42,930 bases of DNA from Nitrospinaceae bacterium (GTDB taxonomy: Bacteria > UBA8248), in NCBI GenBank assembly GCA_018669005.1, contig JABJAL010000103.1, positions 1-42,930 of the forward strand. Direction: 5' to 3'. Below are positions 42,775 to 42,930 of the stretch, in pieces. A program made the position numbers and the translations under genes. Below the pieces are notes generated by a model that was given only the letters and a program-made list of their open reading frames with translations, did no database searches and was not told the origin of the DNA. How positions within the stretch are numbered: the first letter of the stretch is position 1; every line of letters begins with the position of its first letter.

Positions 42775-42930
42775 TTAATTTTTTTCCTGCTCGTAGATCA
42801 GATAGTGGCTATTATTCATTCCTAAGTGTTGGTAAACTTCTCTGGCGGATGTGTTTTCATGGTCGACGTATAACAAAAGACCACACGCATAGGCTTCCCG
42901 TGCCAACTTTCGTACATGCTCGTGTAGGGC
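42775..42930 (-). CDS. GNAT-family acetyltransferase, C-terminal fragment
   Basis: The right edge cuts a leftward gene whose last 51 codons are readable, ending TAA at 42775-42777. The peptide runs ALHEHVRKLAREAYACGLLL, then VDHENTSAREVYQHLGM and HYLIYEQEKN. The N-x-x-A-x-x-x-Y-x-x-L-G-M pattern is the C-terminal half of the GNAT acetyl-CoA fold. The acetyl-CoA binding loop is outside the window, so the substrate cannot be judged. It converges on the PilZ gene with 10 bases between the stops. Confidence 0.72.
   Translation of the reverse strand, partial: ALHEHVRKLAREAYACGLLLYVDHENTSAREVYQHLGMNNSHYLIYEQEKN

Overview
The window reads as a chromosomal segment of an uncultivated Gram-negative-type bacterium. 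It encodes a TAXI-type TRAP transporter with a secreted binding protein, a secreted cyclophilin, and the standard bacterial SRP RNA-dnaX-ybaB-recR block. TTG and GTG starts are frequent. The density of amidases, SDRs, metallo-beta-lactamase-fold (MBL) proteins and acyl-CoA dehydrogenases recalls metabolically versatile environmental lineages (Tectomicrobia, Nitrospinota or delta-proteobacterial-grade genomes), but that placement is a guess. No phage, IS element, CRISPR array or plasmid gene was found.

Region 1 (1-7 kb): an amidase C-terminus at the left edge, then a leftward pair (C-C-hydrolase-like alpha/beta hydrolase; cupin preceded by a 35-codon ORF). Next comes a rightward operon: SDR, LVIVD beta-propeller, alpha/beta hydrolase, MBL-fold hydrolase and a MetE-catalytic-domain protein. 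Region 2 (7-15.5 kb): a leftward SDR and TAXI binding protein diverge from an unusually large fused TRAP permease, an M24 peptidase-fold hydrolase and an amidase with a GatC-like tail. This looks like uptake plus hydrolysis of an amide- or peptide-like organic acid.

Region 3 (15.5-24.3 kb): a leftward trio (two adjacent flavodiiron-like MBL proteins, one of them metal-ligand-depleted, and an iron-dependent alcohol dehydrogenase) diverges from a rightward set of three acyl-CoA dehydrogenase homologues, a zinc alcohol dehydrogenase and a 3-hydroxyacyl-CoA dehydrogenase. None of the three acyl-CoA dehydrogenases has the usual catalytic glutamate. No CoA ligase, hydratase or thiolase is present, so this is not a complete beta-oxidation operon. 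It is the best candidate here for an undescribed catabolic system.

Region 4 (24.8-31 kb): a flavin-fold protein, a DMT exporter, SRP RNA, dnaX, ybaB, a double zinc-ribbon membrane protein wedged before recR, a periplasmic cyclophilin and tRNA-Ser(GCU). Region 5 (31-38 kb): a crotonase remnant, CapA-like metallophosphatase, Asp/Glu-racemase-fold enzyme, D-2-hydroxyacid dehydrogenase, an SDR without its catalytic Tyr/Lys, and pabC/pabB, where pabB appears to lack a conventional start codon. Region 6 (38-42.9 kb): tRNA-Ser(UGA) just downstream of serS, a small membrane protein, a degenerate receiver-TPR protein, a paralogous TPR protein, a PilZ protein and the C-terminus of a GNAT acetyltransferase at the right edge.

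By eye, base composition falls from GC-rich (1-15 kb) to clearly AT-richer (about 22-36 kb). All family calls come from motif reading without database searches.
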